From Gemmatimonadaceae bacterium (GTDB lineage: Bacteria; Gemmatimonadota; Gemmatimonadetes; Gemmatimonadales; Gemmatimonadaceae): DNA of 64,000 bases. This document shows, piece after piece, positions 37,676 to 45,585 of the stretch; positions within the stretch are counted from its first letter, which is position 1, and every line of letters starts with the position of its first letter. The stretch lies in assembly GCA_036496605.1 (NCBI GenBank), contig DASXKV010000067.1, positions 150,333-214,332 of the forward strand, written 5' to 3'. A program made the translations under genes and the position numbers. The notes under the pieces were generated by a model. The model was not told where the DNA came from and did no database searches. It was given only the letters and a program-made list of their open reading frames with translations.

Positions 37676-38433
37676 GCGGCGGCTTCCTCGGTGCGGTCGG
37701 CGAGAATCCAGCGAATTGGCGCGAGCACCCCGCGAGGTTCCGGCGCTCCGACGAGAACCGTGGCGCCGTCGCGACGTCGCGGTGTGCGGCCCAATGAGGA
37801 CACTTTAAACAGTGCGAAACGGGCGCAGTGTGCACGTAGGGCGCGCATTGGCTCGCTGCCGAAACTCTCGAGCCATCTCGCTGCATCTCGCCGCGACGCG
37901 TCAGGCGCTTCGTCCGTCTGCGTGAGGCAAACAGCAACGGGTACCGAGACGGCGGGAGGTGCGGCGCCCGCCCGCTCGGGCAAGCGAGCGAGGGTTGTCG
38001 TGAGCCACGTGACGCACGCGTCGCGGGCGTCGGCGCTCGCGGCCATCGTCGCGACCGGGAGGAGCAGGATGACGCCGCACGCATCGTCCAGCCGCGCCGA
38101 TGACGGATCGCCTGCTGCCGCCTCACTCGGGATCAGTTCGGCGACGCACGCCGACCGACGCCCAGAGACATCTGGCGCCTGCGTGATCGAGTAGATGCGA
38201 AACACTGGCGTCGCGCCAGTCGGAACGTTCGAGGACGTGAGCGCAATCCCCTCAGGATGCGGAGCACTACGCCGCGCCACCCAGGTCGCCGACGCATCGT
38301 CGGCCGGTACGATCGCGAACGGGCGCTCATCTCTCTCTCGCGTCACCCACATAACGAGTGACGTGAGGTAGAGCGACTTTCCGGAACCCGGCGGGCCCCA
38401 CAAAATGATCGAACGACGTCGTTCGCTTGACAC
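37672..38433 (-). CDS. Cytosolic P-loop GTPase-like protein
   Basis: 253 residues, GTG start. Walker A GPPGSGKS is at about 13-20; LTQTDE (about 172) is a G4-like element and VSSLG a possible G5; the G3 Asp-x-x-Gly is not obvious. No membrane segment. The C-terminal APIRWIL ending resembles double-GTPase (DO-GTPase) type proteins, but that is only an impression. First gene of a tightly coupled operon with a membrane-anchored GTPase-like protein and a coiled-coil lipoprotein. A perfect inverted repeat and a CRP-type palindrome lie just upstream. Confidence 0.68.
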   Translation of the reverse strand: MSSERRRSIILWGPPGSGKSLYLTSLVMWVTRERDERPFAIVPADDASATWVARRSAPHPEGIALTSSNVPTGATPVFRIYSITQAPDVSGRRSACVAELIPSEAAAGDPSSARLDDACGVILLLPVATMAASADARDACVTWLTTTLARLPERAGAAPPAVSVPVAVCLTQTDEAPDASRRDAARWLESFGSEPMRALRAHCARFALFKVSSLGRTPRRRDGATVLVGAPEPRGVLAPIRWILADRTEEAAA

Positions 38434-38450
38434 GTTCCCGCCCCTTTGCG

Positions 38451-38486
38451 CGATACGCGAACATCAATGGGTCAGTTCGCGTATCG
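38451..38486. promoter_or_regulatory. Perfect 12-bp inverted repeat upstream of GTPase operon
   Basis: CGATACGCGAAC (38451-38462) and GTTCGCGTATCG (38475-38486) are perfect inverted arms around 12 bases. The proximal arm ends 17 bases before the GTG of the GTPase-like gene (38433). There is no T-run on the minus strand, so an operator, or a stem in the leader, is more likely than a terminator for the E1 gene. Confidence 0.55.
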
Positions 38487-38525
38487 TACCGCTTGAACGG
38501 CGCTGCATCAAGCGCGAAAAACACC

Positions 38526-38541
38526 TGTGATGAGCATCACA
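38526..38541. promoter_or_regulatory. CRP/FNR-type palindrome TGTGA-N6-TCACA
   Basis: TGTGATGAGCATCACA is a perfect 16-bp palindrome matching the Escherichia coli CRP consensus TGTGA-N6-TCACA exactly. It overlaps the stop codon of the E1 gene and is centred about 100 bases upstream of the GTPase-like gene start, a usual place for an activator of that operon. No crp-like gene is in the window, so use is inferred. Confidence 0.45.
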
Positions 38542-40663
38542 TAGAGAGCAATGCCGCAATGCGTTCGGCGATTCGATCGGCATCCGGAAGTACGGCGTCG
38601 AGCAGCACTGGATGGTACGGCATCGGAACGTCCTCGACCGCGAGGCGATCGACCGGCGCGTCGAGCGCCCAAAACGCTTCTTTCGCCACCGTCGCGGCGA
38701 TCTCGGCACCGAATCCAGCCGTGAGCGTATCCTCATGGACGATCAGGCAGCGACCGGTTCGCCCCACCGAGGCGAGCACCTGGTCCCGATCCCAGGGGGC
38801 AACCGTGCGCAAATCGAGTAGATCGATCCGGTCGGGAAACCGGTCGGCCGCCTCGACACATCGATGAACCATGGCGCCCCAACTGACCAGGGTCAGATCT
38901 CTCCCCTCGCGCAATCGGTTGGCGCGGCCAAGCGGCAGGACGTAGTCGTCGCCCGGGTAGCGTGCGCTGCCGTCGCTGGTCATGAGCAGCGAACGATGCT
39001 CGAAGAACATCGTCGGGTTCCCGCCGCGCATCGCTGCCCGCAAGAGACCGACGGCGTCGGCGGCATTGGAGGGAACGAGTACCTGCCAGCCTAACGAATG
39101 CGCGAAGCGCACCTCGTCGCTGAGACTGTGCCAGGGATCGCCGACGTCCTTGCCGAATCCGCCTGGCATGCGGACGACGATGGGAGCCGCGAATCGGTTG
39201 GCTGTCCGCCACCGCAGCGTCCCGCAGTTATTGAGCTGTTCGGCGGCGGGGTCCGCGTATTTGCGAAATTGAATCTCCGCGACCGGCATCAAACCGCCGA
39301 TTGCCATGCCGACGGCGCGGCCGATGATGCCTTCTTCCGAGAGGCTGGTGTCGAAGACACGCTTGTGGCCGAACTGACGCTGCAACCCCTCGGTGACGAG
39401 GTGCACGCCCCCCTTTCGGCCGACATCCTCCCCGAAGACGAGGCACTTCGGATTGACCTCGAGCTCGCGGCGCAGCGTACGGCGAATCGCGTCCGCAAAG
39501 CGAACCACTTCGCCGTCGCCTTCCGGTGCTTCGTTGCCATCGAGCGCCGTACGTTCCTGGAGCGTCAGACCGCCGACCGTGGCCGGCTCGCCAGCCTCCT
39601 CGAGCACGTGTCGCCTAACGAGATCCGGATCCGCCGGTGGCCGAGCGCGTGCCTTCCGCAGGCCTTCGTCCACGTCGCGCTGCACTTCGGCTTCGACCTC
39701 GCGCCACTGAGCCGCGGAAATGACCCGTGGCACCAGGTGGCGTTTCAACTTGGGCAGCGGATCTCGCGTGAAATCCGCGGCGATCTCCTCTTCGGTGCGA
39801 TAGCCGCGCTGATTGTCCGGACCCGAGTGACTGCAGAGCCGCGGCACCGCGAGGTGAACCAGAGCGGGTCCTACGCCCGAGCGCGCGTAATCGACGCATT
39901 CCTTGAAGAGTCGAGCCGCTTCGACCGGGTCGGTACCGTCCCCGTCGCGGACCAGCAGATTGCCGAATGATGCAAGATTCTTCGCGATGTTCCCGCCCGG
40001 CGTCTGCATCTCGCCGCGCACCGAGATGCCAAGTCCGTTGTCCTCGATGTAGAAGACCATCGGCAAGACCAGCGTCGTCGCCATCGTCAGCGCGGACCAG
40101 AATCCGTTCGTTGCAACCGAGCCTTCGCCGCCCAGTACGACGCTGATTGCACCCTTGTACGATGCGTCGCCGAGGACGTCGCGATGATACAGAATCGATT
40201 GCGCCCACCCTGCGCACGGTGTGTACTGCGAGCCGACGTCGCCCGACATCGGTAGTACGATCGGACCATCCTTTCGAGGAAGATTGCAGACGACGCCGAT
40301 GTCGCGGCCGTCGCTGAATCCACCGGAACGCCCGAGGGGACTCGCGAGCGCGTCATCGATTCCAAGACCAAGCGACAGCAGGAGAGGGCGCGAGCGATAG
40401 TAGGCGCTCGCTGCATCGCGCGGATGTGTCAGCAGCGAACCGAGGATGACCTGCGCCACCTCGTGCCCGCGCGCCGAAAACTGATACAGCACCAGATGCT
40501 CGCGAGGCACCGACGCCTTGTTGCGGTTCGTTGCTTCCTCGACGTCGTCGAGCGCGCGCGACACGAGCGACGTGTACGCGATCCGCCGCCAGTCGAACGG
40601 TCCATCTGCTACGCTCGGTCGAGAACGCGCCGGAGTGCGCTTCGGTGCTGCGTGTGTTGCCAT
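38537..40663 (-). CDS. Branched-chain 2-oxo acid dehydrogenase E1, alpha-beta fusion
   Basis: 708-residue thiamine-diphosphate enzyme joining E1-alpha (about 1-350) and E1-beta (about 375-708) in one chain; most bacteria encode them separately. The ATG at 40663 is chosen at the start of conserved sequence. The ThDP-binding motif is GGEGSVATNGFWSAL ... IEDNGLGIS; the beta part shows FGEDVGRKGGVHLVTEGLQ, DTSLSEEGIIGRAVGMAIGG (20-residue piece) and GFGAEIAATV. It decarboxylates branched-chain keto acids and passes the acyl group to E2. No E2 or E3 gene is adjacent. Confidence 0.88.
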   Translation of the reverse strand: MATHAAPKRTPARSRPSVADGPFDWRRIAYTSLVSRALDDVEEATNRNKASVPREHLVLYQFSARGHEVAQVILGSLLTHPRDAASAYYRSRPLLLSLGLGIDDALASPLGRSGGFSDGRDIGVVCNLPRKDGPIVLPMSGDVGSQYTPCAGWAQSILYHRDVLGDASYKGAISVVLGGEGSVATNGFWSALTMATTLVLPMVFYIEDNGLGISVRGEMQTPGGNIAKNLASFGNLLVRDGDGTDPVEAARLFKECVDYARSGVGPALVHLAVPRLCSHSGPDNQRGYRTEEEIAADFTRDPLPKLKRHLVPRVISAAQWREVEAEVQRDVDEGLRKARARPPADPDLVRRHVLEEAGEPATVGGLTLQERTALDGNEAPEGDGEVVRFADAIRRTLRRELEVNPKCLVFGEDVGRKGGVHLVTEGLQRQFGHKRVFDTSLSEEGIIGRAVGMAIGGLMPVAEIQFRKYADPAAEQLNNCGTLRWRTANRFAAPIVVRMPGGFGKDVGDPWHSLSDEVRFAHSLGWQVLVPSNAADAVGLLRAAMRGGNPTMFFEHRSLLMTSDGSARYPGDDYVLPLGRANRLREGRDLTLVSWGAMVHRCVEAADRFPDRIDLLDLRTVAPWDRDQVLASVGRTGRCLIVHEDTLTAGFGAEIAATVAKEAFWALDAPVDRLAVEDVPMPYHPVLLDAVLPDADRIAERIAALLSM

Positions 40664-40883
40664 CGGTAGGTGTGAATTGAGCCTTGAGCCGGACGAAAGG
40701 TCCGAGAGTGACGACGAGTACAAAGATCGCGCAAAAACATATCTCATGTGCGCGGAATCACGTAACGACGAGCCGCCGCAGACGTCGAACGGTCGACGCG
40801 CGGTCGCAGAAAAGTCGCACCGCCGCGGCTCATTCCAATTCCGTGGCGCTTCCGCGCCCTCAACCTCATCGAGGGAAGTTCTG

Positions 40884-41738
40884 ATGAAACGCTCACTCCT
40901 TGTCGGCGCGCCGATGCTGGCGCTCGTTTTCGCCGCCGCATGCAGCTCCGACAGCACGGGTCCCATTCAGATCACGGCCGACGACGTCAATCAAGCCGCC
41001 GTGATCTCCGCGTCCGACGCCACCGCGGAGGACGTGGCCATCCTTACCGCCTCGGATATGACCATGTCTGGCGGCGCGGTGCAGGACGTCGTGGGCAGCG
41101 GGTTGATGCTCTCCCGCACGCCGGTGACCTCGCCGAGCTATGCCTGGACCTTTGGCGACGGCTGCACCTACAGCAGCAGCACCGGTCGATTCACCTGCTC
41201 GGCGATTACCGCGGGTGGTCTGACGTTGAACCGCGACTATGCGTTCTATGATGCCGGCAACGTCGCGCAGTCGGCGTATGACGCCAGCCTCACGGCGTCG
41301 GCCAATTTCCATGTGTCGGTGACGGGCACCCACACCGCCGACAATGGTCAGGATGTCGTCAACCGCGATCGCAATCTTACGGTCACGGGCCTTGCCGGCG
41401 CCGAGACGTCGCGCACCTGGAACGGAACGGGGACGCGCAGCGACAACGGCTACCGGAACCTCAGCGACGTGAAGCGCAGCTACACCGTCAACGACAACGT
41501 CACGGTCAGCAACGTGGTCGTGAATCTGCCGCGGTCGAGCAATCCGTGGCCGATGTCGGGCACTATCACCCGGCAGATCTCCGGTACGGCGAGCGTCGAG
41601 AAGACGGGCGTCAGCAAGTCATTCTCGGTGACGAAGACGGTGACGATCACCTTCAACGGCACGCAGGACGCGACGGTCAGCGTGGGTGGCAACACCTACA
41701 CGCTCGATCTCTCGACCGGGACGTGGACGAAGAACTAA
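40884..41738 (+). CDS. Hypothetical lipoprotein
   Basis: 284 residues. GAGGGA precedes the ATG at 40884. Signal with lipobox FAAAC (Cys21). The mature part is rich in Thr, Ser, Asn and Gly with alternating short strands, ending TVSVGGNTYTLDLSTGTWTKN (20 residues or fewer conserved here), consistent with an all-beta surface or periplasmic protein. An acidic linker follows the lipid cysteine. No family recognised. It stands alone between the E1 gene, which is divergent, and the paaG group. Confidence 0.68.
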   Translation: MKRSLLVGAPMLALVFAAACSSDSTGPIQITADDVNQAAVISASDATAEDVAILTASDMTMSGGAVQDVVGSGLMLSRTPVTSPSYAWTFGDGCTYSSSTGRFTCSAITAGGLTLNRDYAFYDAGNVAQSAYDASLTASANFHVSVTGTHTADNGQDVVNRDRNLTVTGLAGAETSRTWNGTGTRSDNGYRNLSDVKRSYTVNDNVTVSNVVVNLPRSSNPWPMSGTITRQISGTASVEKTGVSKSFSVTKTVTITFNGTQDATVSVGGNTYTLDLSTGTWTKN

Positions 41739-41740
41739 CG

Positions 41741-41896
41741 GGTAGAGGGTTGAGGGCGGGTAGAGGGTAGGGTGGAGGGTAGAGGGTTGAGGGTAGAGGG
41801 TAGAGCGTAAAGTTCGTTGAGGGTCCGGTAAGCTTGCTTACCGGGCCTTCGCCGTCTACGCTCAACCCTCTACCCTCTGCCCGCAACGCTCTACGA
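41741..41896. repeat. Inverted heptamer array with central hairpin
   Basis: From the lipoprotein stop to the paaG start. Left side (41741-41805): a run of GGGTAGA, GGGTTGA and related heptamers with some slippage. Centre: CCGGTAAGC (41825-41833) and GCTTACCGG (41836-41844), a perfect hairpin that extends with GGTC/GGCC. Right side (41854-41895): the same heptamers inverted (TCAACCC, TCTACCC, TCTGCCC). No T-run follows the hairpin, so it is not a standard terminator. Confidence 0.7.
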
Positions 41897-42682
41897 ATGC
41901 AGCACCTACTCGTTGAAACCGAACAAGGCGTCGCACGCCTCACGCTGAATCGCCCCGATGTGCTCAACAGCTTCAACCGCGCGATGGCGCGAGAGCTGTG
42001 TGAGGCGCTGTCGTCCATTGCTTCGAACGACCAACTGCGCGCTGTCCTTCTCACCGGTGCGGGCCGAGCCTTCTGCGCCGGGCAGGATCTGGCCGAGGCA
42101 GCGCCCGCACCCGATGGATCGCTCCCCGATCTGGGGGATTTCGTGCGACAGGGCTACAACCCCATCGTTCGCGCGATTCGGAAGCTCGAGAAGCCCGTCA
42201 TCTGCGCCGTCAACGGCGTGGCGGCCGGCGCTGGCGCGAACCTCGCCCTCGCCTGCGATATCGTCTTCGCCTCGAGCAATGCGTCGTTCATTCAATCCTT
42301 CTCGAAGATCGGCGTGATTCCGGACAGCGGCGGGACGTTCATTCTCCCACGGATCGTCGGGCTGCAGCGCGCGGCGGCGCTCACCATGCTCGCCGACAAA
42401 CTCACGGCCGAGGAAGCACGCGACTGGGGGATGGTGTATCGGGTCGTCGAGCCACCGGCATTATTGGACGTCGCCTTGACGACAGCGGTCCATCTCGCTT
42501 CGCAGCCAACGCGCGGATTGGGGCTGATCAAGCGCGCCTTCAATCGGTCGTTAGGTGTGGATCTCGACGCGCAGCTCGACTATGAGGAGGAGCTGCAGCG
42601 CGAGGCCGGGCAGACGGCCGACTACGCCGAAGGTGTGCGAGCCTTTCTCGAAAAGCGAAAGCCGAAATTCGAGGGCCGTTAG
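41897..42682 (+). CDS. paaG: Ring-1,2-epoxyphenylacetyl-CoA isomerase (PaaG-type enoyl-CoA hydratase fold)
   Basis: 261-residue crotonase-fold protein. GRAFCAGQDL provides the oxyanion hole, and GVIPDSGGTFILPRIVG has the Asp typical of PaaG isomerases rather than the Glu of hydratases. It would isomerise the ring epoxide to oxepin-CoA. First of a five-gene run paaG-paaH-paaI-paaJ-paaZ. The TAG stop is inside an octamer copy (42678-42685), and the next GTG begins on the last base of that copy. Confidence 0.85.
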   Translation: MQHLLVETEQGVARLTLNRPDVLNSFNRAMARELCEALSSIASNDQLRAVLLTGAGRAFCAGQDLAEAAPAPDGSLPDLGDFVRQGYNPIVRAIRKLEKPVICAVNGVAAGAGANLALACDIVFASSNASFIQSFSKIGVIPDSGGTFILPRIVGLQRAAALTMLADKLTAEEARDWGMVYRVVEPPALLDVALTTAVHLASQPTRGLGLIKRAFNRSLGVDLDAQLDYEEELQREAGQTADYAEGVRAFLEKRKPKFEGR

Positions 42683-42684
42683 GC

Positions 42685-43869
42685 GTGTCCGAGGAACCGA
42701 TTCTGATCGGCGTCGTGGGCGCGGGGGCGATGGGGAGCGGCATCGCGCAGGTCGCAGCCCAGGCTGGCCATCGGGTGATGCTCGCCGACGCCCGGCCCGA
42801 CGCGACGACCAAAGCCGCCCAGGACATCAGCTCGTCGCTCGAGCGTCTCGTCGAGAAGGGCAGGATCACTCGCGAGGCGCGCGAGGCGACGCTGGCGCGA
42901 ATCTCGTTCGCGAGAGCGCCGCTCGACGACGTGCTCGCGTATCGCGAATGCGGACTGGTCATCGAGGCGATCGTCGAGGAGCTTGCCGCCAAGCAGGTTC
43001 TCTTCGCGAAGCTCGCTGCCTGTGTCGCCGGAGACGCGATTCTCGCGACGAACACGTCATCGCTCTCGGTGGCGTCGATTGCGTCGGCGGTCGTACAGCC
43101 GGAGCGCGTCGTCGGCATTCACTTCTTCAACCCGGCGCCGGTGCTCCCGCTCGTCGAGATCGTGCCATGGCTGGGTACGAGGCCTGAGGTCGTGAAGGAG
43201 GCGTGGAGGCTGGCCGAGTCGTGGAAGAAGACGCCCGTCTTCTCATCGGACACTCCGGGCTTCATCGTCAATCGCATTGCGCGGCCCTTTTACGGCGAGG
43301 CGCTTCGTCTGCTCGACGAAGGGGTCGCCGACGTTGCCACTATCGATTGGGCGATGCGCGAGTTGGGCGGATTTCGCATGGGCCCTTTCGAGCTGATGGA
43401 CTTCATCGGCAACGACGTGAATTACGCCGTCACGCGGTCGCTATTCGAAGCGTTTTTCTTCGATCCGCGCTACCGGCCGTCGCTCACGCAGCGGCGGCTC
43501 GTCGAAGCCGGCTTCCTCGGTCGGAAGAGTGGCCGCGGATACTATGATTACCGGCCGGGCGCGACCGCGCCGCAACCGACGCAGGATCGGAAGCTCGGGG
43601 GTGCCATCCTTGACCGGATCCTCGCCATGCTCATCAACGAGGCCGTCGACGCGGTGTTTCTCCGTGTAGCGTCGATCAGGGACATCGACCTGGCGATGAC
43701 GAAGGGAGTGAACTACCCGAAGGGCTTGCTGGCTTGGGGAGACGAGCGGGGTCTCGAGTGGGTGCTTCGTGCGATGACCGAGCTGCAAAGCGAGTACGGA
43801 GAAGATCGCTATCGGCCTAGCCCGCTCCTGCGCCGGCTCTCGTCGGAGCACCGGCGCATCACCGAATGA
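42685..43869 (+). CDS. paaH: 3-hydroxyacyl-CoA dehydrogenase (PaaH-type)
   Basis: 394 residues, GTG start right after the paaG stop. NAD-binding GAGAMGSGIAQ is at about 11-21; HFFNPAPVLPLVEIVP and PGFIVNRIARPFYGEA mark the dehydrogenase and dimerisation domains; a second C-terminal domain repeat (RILAMLINEAVDAVF ... GVNYPKGLLAW) is present. It oxidises 3-hydroxyadipyl-CoA-type intermediates. Its end overlaps paaI by 4 bases. Confidence 0.88.
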   Translation: MSEEPILIGVVGAGAMGSGIAQVAAQAGHRVMLADARPDATTKAAQDISSSLERLVEKGRITREAREATLARISFARAPLDDVLAYRECGLVIEAIVEELAAKQVLFAKLAACVAGDAILATNTSSLSVASIASAVVQPERVVGIHFFNPAPVLPLVEIVPWLGTRPEVVKEAWRLAESWKKTPVFSSDTPGFIVNRIARPFYGEALRLLDEGVADVATIDWAMRELGGFRMGPFELMDFIGNDVNYAVTRSLFEAFFFDPRYRPSLTQRRLVEAGFLGRKSGRGYYDYRPGATAPQPTQDRKLGGAILDRILAMLINEAVDAVFLRVASIRDIDLAMTKGVNYPKGLLAWGDERGLEWVLRAMTELQSEYGEDRYRPSPLLRRLSSEHRRITE

Positions 43870-44327
43870 GCGACCTCGATTCGGACCAACGGCTCGCCGA
43901 GCGCGTCGTCGACGCGATGATGGCGGCCGACGCATTCAGCCGTTGGCTGGGTATTAAAGTTCTAGCGGTGCGGCCGCGCGAAGCGACTGTAGCCATGATG
44001 GTCCGCGACGAGATGGTGAATGGCTTCGGCGTCTCGCACGGCGGCGTCGTGTACGCACTCGCGGACAGCGCGCTTGCCTTCGCCTCGAACACCCACGGGC
44101 GAGTTACGGTGAGCATCGAGAATTCGATCACGTATCCGCAGCCGGTACGGGTGGGAGACGAGCTGATCGCGAAGGCGGAGGAGGAGGGCGCGAGCAATCG
44201 CCTCGGGTACTACCGCGTTACCGTCACTCGGCGCGATGGAACGGTCGTTGGTCTCTTTCGCGGCACGGTGTATAAGACGAAGACGGATTTCTTCTCCCGC
44301 GACGTTGCGGCGGGGAGTGGAGAGTGA
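43866..44327 (+). CDS. paaI: Phenylacetate-pathway hotdog thioesterase PaaI
   Basis: 153 residues. The hotdog motif VSHGGVVYALADSALAFASN (20 residues) carries the HGG and acidic residue of the PaaI subfamily. It releases CoA from stalled ring-hydroxylated phenylacetyl-CoA intermediates. The start overlaps the paaH stop (ATGA), and paaJ begins 6 bases after its stop. Confidence 0.9.
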   Translation: MSDLDSDQRLAERVVDAMMAADAFSRWLGIKVLAVRPREATVAMMVRDEMVNGFGVSHGGVVYALADSALAFASNTHGRVTVSIENSITYPQPVRVGDELIAKAEEEGASNRLGYYRVTVTRRDGTVVGLFRGTVYKTKTDFFSRDVAAGSGE

Positions 44328-44333
44328 GCGAAT

Positions 44334-45557
44334 ATGAAAGTAAGAGACGCATACATCGTCGACGGCGTTCGAACGCCCATCGGTAACATCGGTGGCGGGC
44401 TGTCGGAGGTGCGAGCCGACGATCTCGCGGCGCACGCCATTGCCGAATTGATGCGGCGTCATCCCGAAGTCGATCCGGCGGAAATCGCCGACGTCGTACT
44501 CGGATGCGCGAATCAGGCGGGCGAGGACAACCGCAACGTCGGCCGCATGTCGGCCTTGCTCGCGGGACTGCCGCACACGGTACCAGGGGAGACGGTGAAT
44601 CGCCTTTGCGCGTCGGGGATGAGCGCGGTAGCGAGCGTTGCGCGAGCGATCAAGATCGGCGAGGGAGATCTCTACGTCGCTGGCGGCGTCGAGAGCATGA
44701 CGCGCGCGCCATTCGTGATGGCGAAGGCCAGCAAGCCGTGGTCGCGCGACATCGAAGTCGTCGATACGAGCCTCGGCTGGCGTTTCGTGAATCCGAAGAT
44801 GCGCGAACGCTACGGCGTCGATTCGATGGGACAGACCGCGGAGAACGTGGCCGAGCAGTATAAGGTGACGCGCGGAGATCAGGATTGCTTTGCTCTTGCG
44901 TCTCAGCAGAAAGCGGCTCGAGCACGGAGCTCCGGCCGCTTCGAGGCGGAGATCGTTGCGGTGTCGATTCCGCAACGGAAAGGCGAGCCAAAGCGCTTCG
45001 AGGCGGACGAGTTCATCAGGCCGGACACGACGCTCGATGTGTTGTCCAGGCTCAAGCCCGTGTTTCGGTTGGACGGCGAGGGTTCGGTGACGGCAGGCAA
45101 TTCGTCTGGCCTGAACGATGGAGCCGCTGCGCTATTGATCGCGTCGGACGACGCGCTCGACAAGTTTCGCTTGCAACCCGCCGCACGCATTGTCGCGACG
45201 GCTGTTGCGGGAGTCGAGCCGCGACTCATGGGAATGGGTCCGGTGCCTTCGACTCGTAAGGCGCTCGCACTTGCCGGCCTGACCCTGGACGATATCGATG
45301 TGGTCGAGTTGAACGAGGCGTTTGCCGCGCAATCGCTCGCGTGTCTGCGCGAGCTCGGCATCGACGACAACGATCCCCGCGTCAATCCGAATGGCGGTGC
45401 GATCGCGCTCGGTCACCCGTTAGGCATGTCGGGTGCTCGGCTCGTTCTCACCGCGACGCGACAGCTCGCGATCGCGCAAAAGCGTTACGCGCTGGCAACG
45501 ATGTGCATCGGCGTGGGGCAGGGAATGGCGATGGTGGTGGAGCGAATGTCATCCTGA
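44334..45557 (+). CDS. paaJ: Acetyl-CoA acyltransferase (thiolase), PaaJ-type
   Basis: 407-residue thiolase. Catalytic Cys92 in NRLCASGMSAV, GGAIALGHPLGMSGAR and the second Cys in TMCIGVGQG are all present; ELNEAFAAQ is the usual helix. By context it cleaves 3-oxoadipyl-CoA and 3-oxo-5,6-dehydrosuberyl-CoA. It ends 28 bases before paaZ. Confidence 0.88.
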   Translation: MKVRDAYIVDGVRTPIGNIGGGLSEVRADDLAAHAIAELMRRHPEVDPAEIADVVLGCANQAGEDNRNVGRMSALLAGLPHTVPGETVNRLCASGMSAVASVARAIKIGEGDLYVAGGVESMTRAPFVMAKASKPWSRDIEVVDTSLGWRFVNPKMRERYGVDSMGQTAENVAEQYKVTRGDQDCFALASQQKAARARSSGRFEAEIVAVSIPQRKGEPKRFEADEFIRPDTTLDVLSRLKPVFRLDGEGSVTAGNSSGLNDGAAALLIASDDALDKFRLQPAARIVATAVAGVEPRLMGMGPVPSTRKALALAGLTLDDIDVVELNEAFAAQSLACLRELGIDDNDPRVNPNGGAIALGHPLGMSGARLVLTATRQLAIAQKRYALATMCIGVGQGMAMVVERMSS

Positions 45558-45585
45558 CAAGGTTGGCTTTCATTTGGAGTCTTTC

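Noticed and set aside
38451..38486. Terminator of the E1 gene
   Set aside because: Perfect arms, but no T-run on the minus strand and it lies too close to the next start; an operator or leader fold is more likely.
38451..41738. Prophage or integrative island between the two paa blocks
   Set aside because: No integrase, phage structural gene, tRNA or direct-repeat attachment site is present; genes look chromosomal.
41825..41844. Rho-independent terminator before paaG
   Set aside because: The hairpin is strong but followed by a C/G-rich sequence with no T-run; it is the centre of a mirrored array instead.
42685..43869. Merging enoyl-CoA hydratase and dehydrogenase into one FadB-like gene
   Set aside because: A TAG stop at 42680-42682 separates them and the next gene has its own GTG and NAD-binding start.
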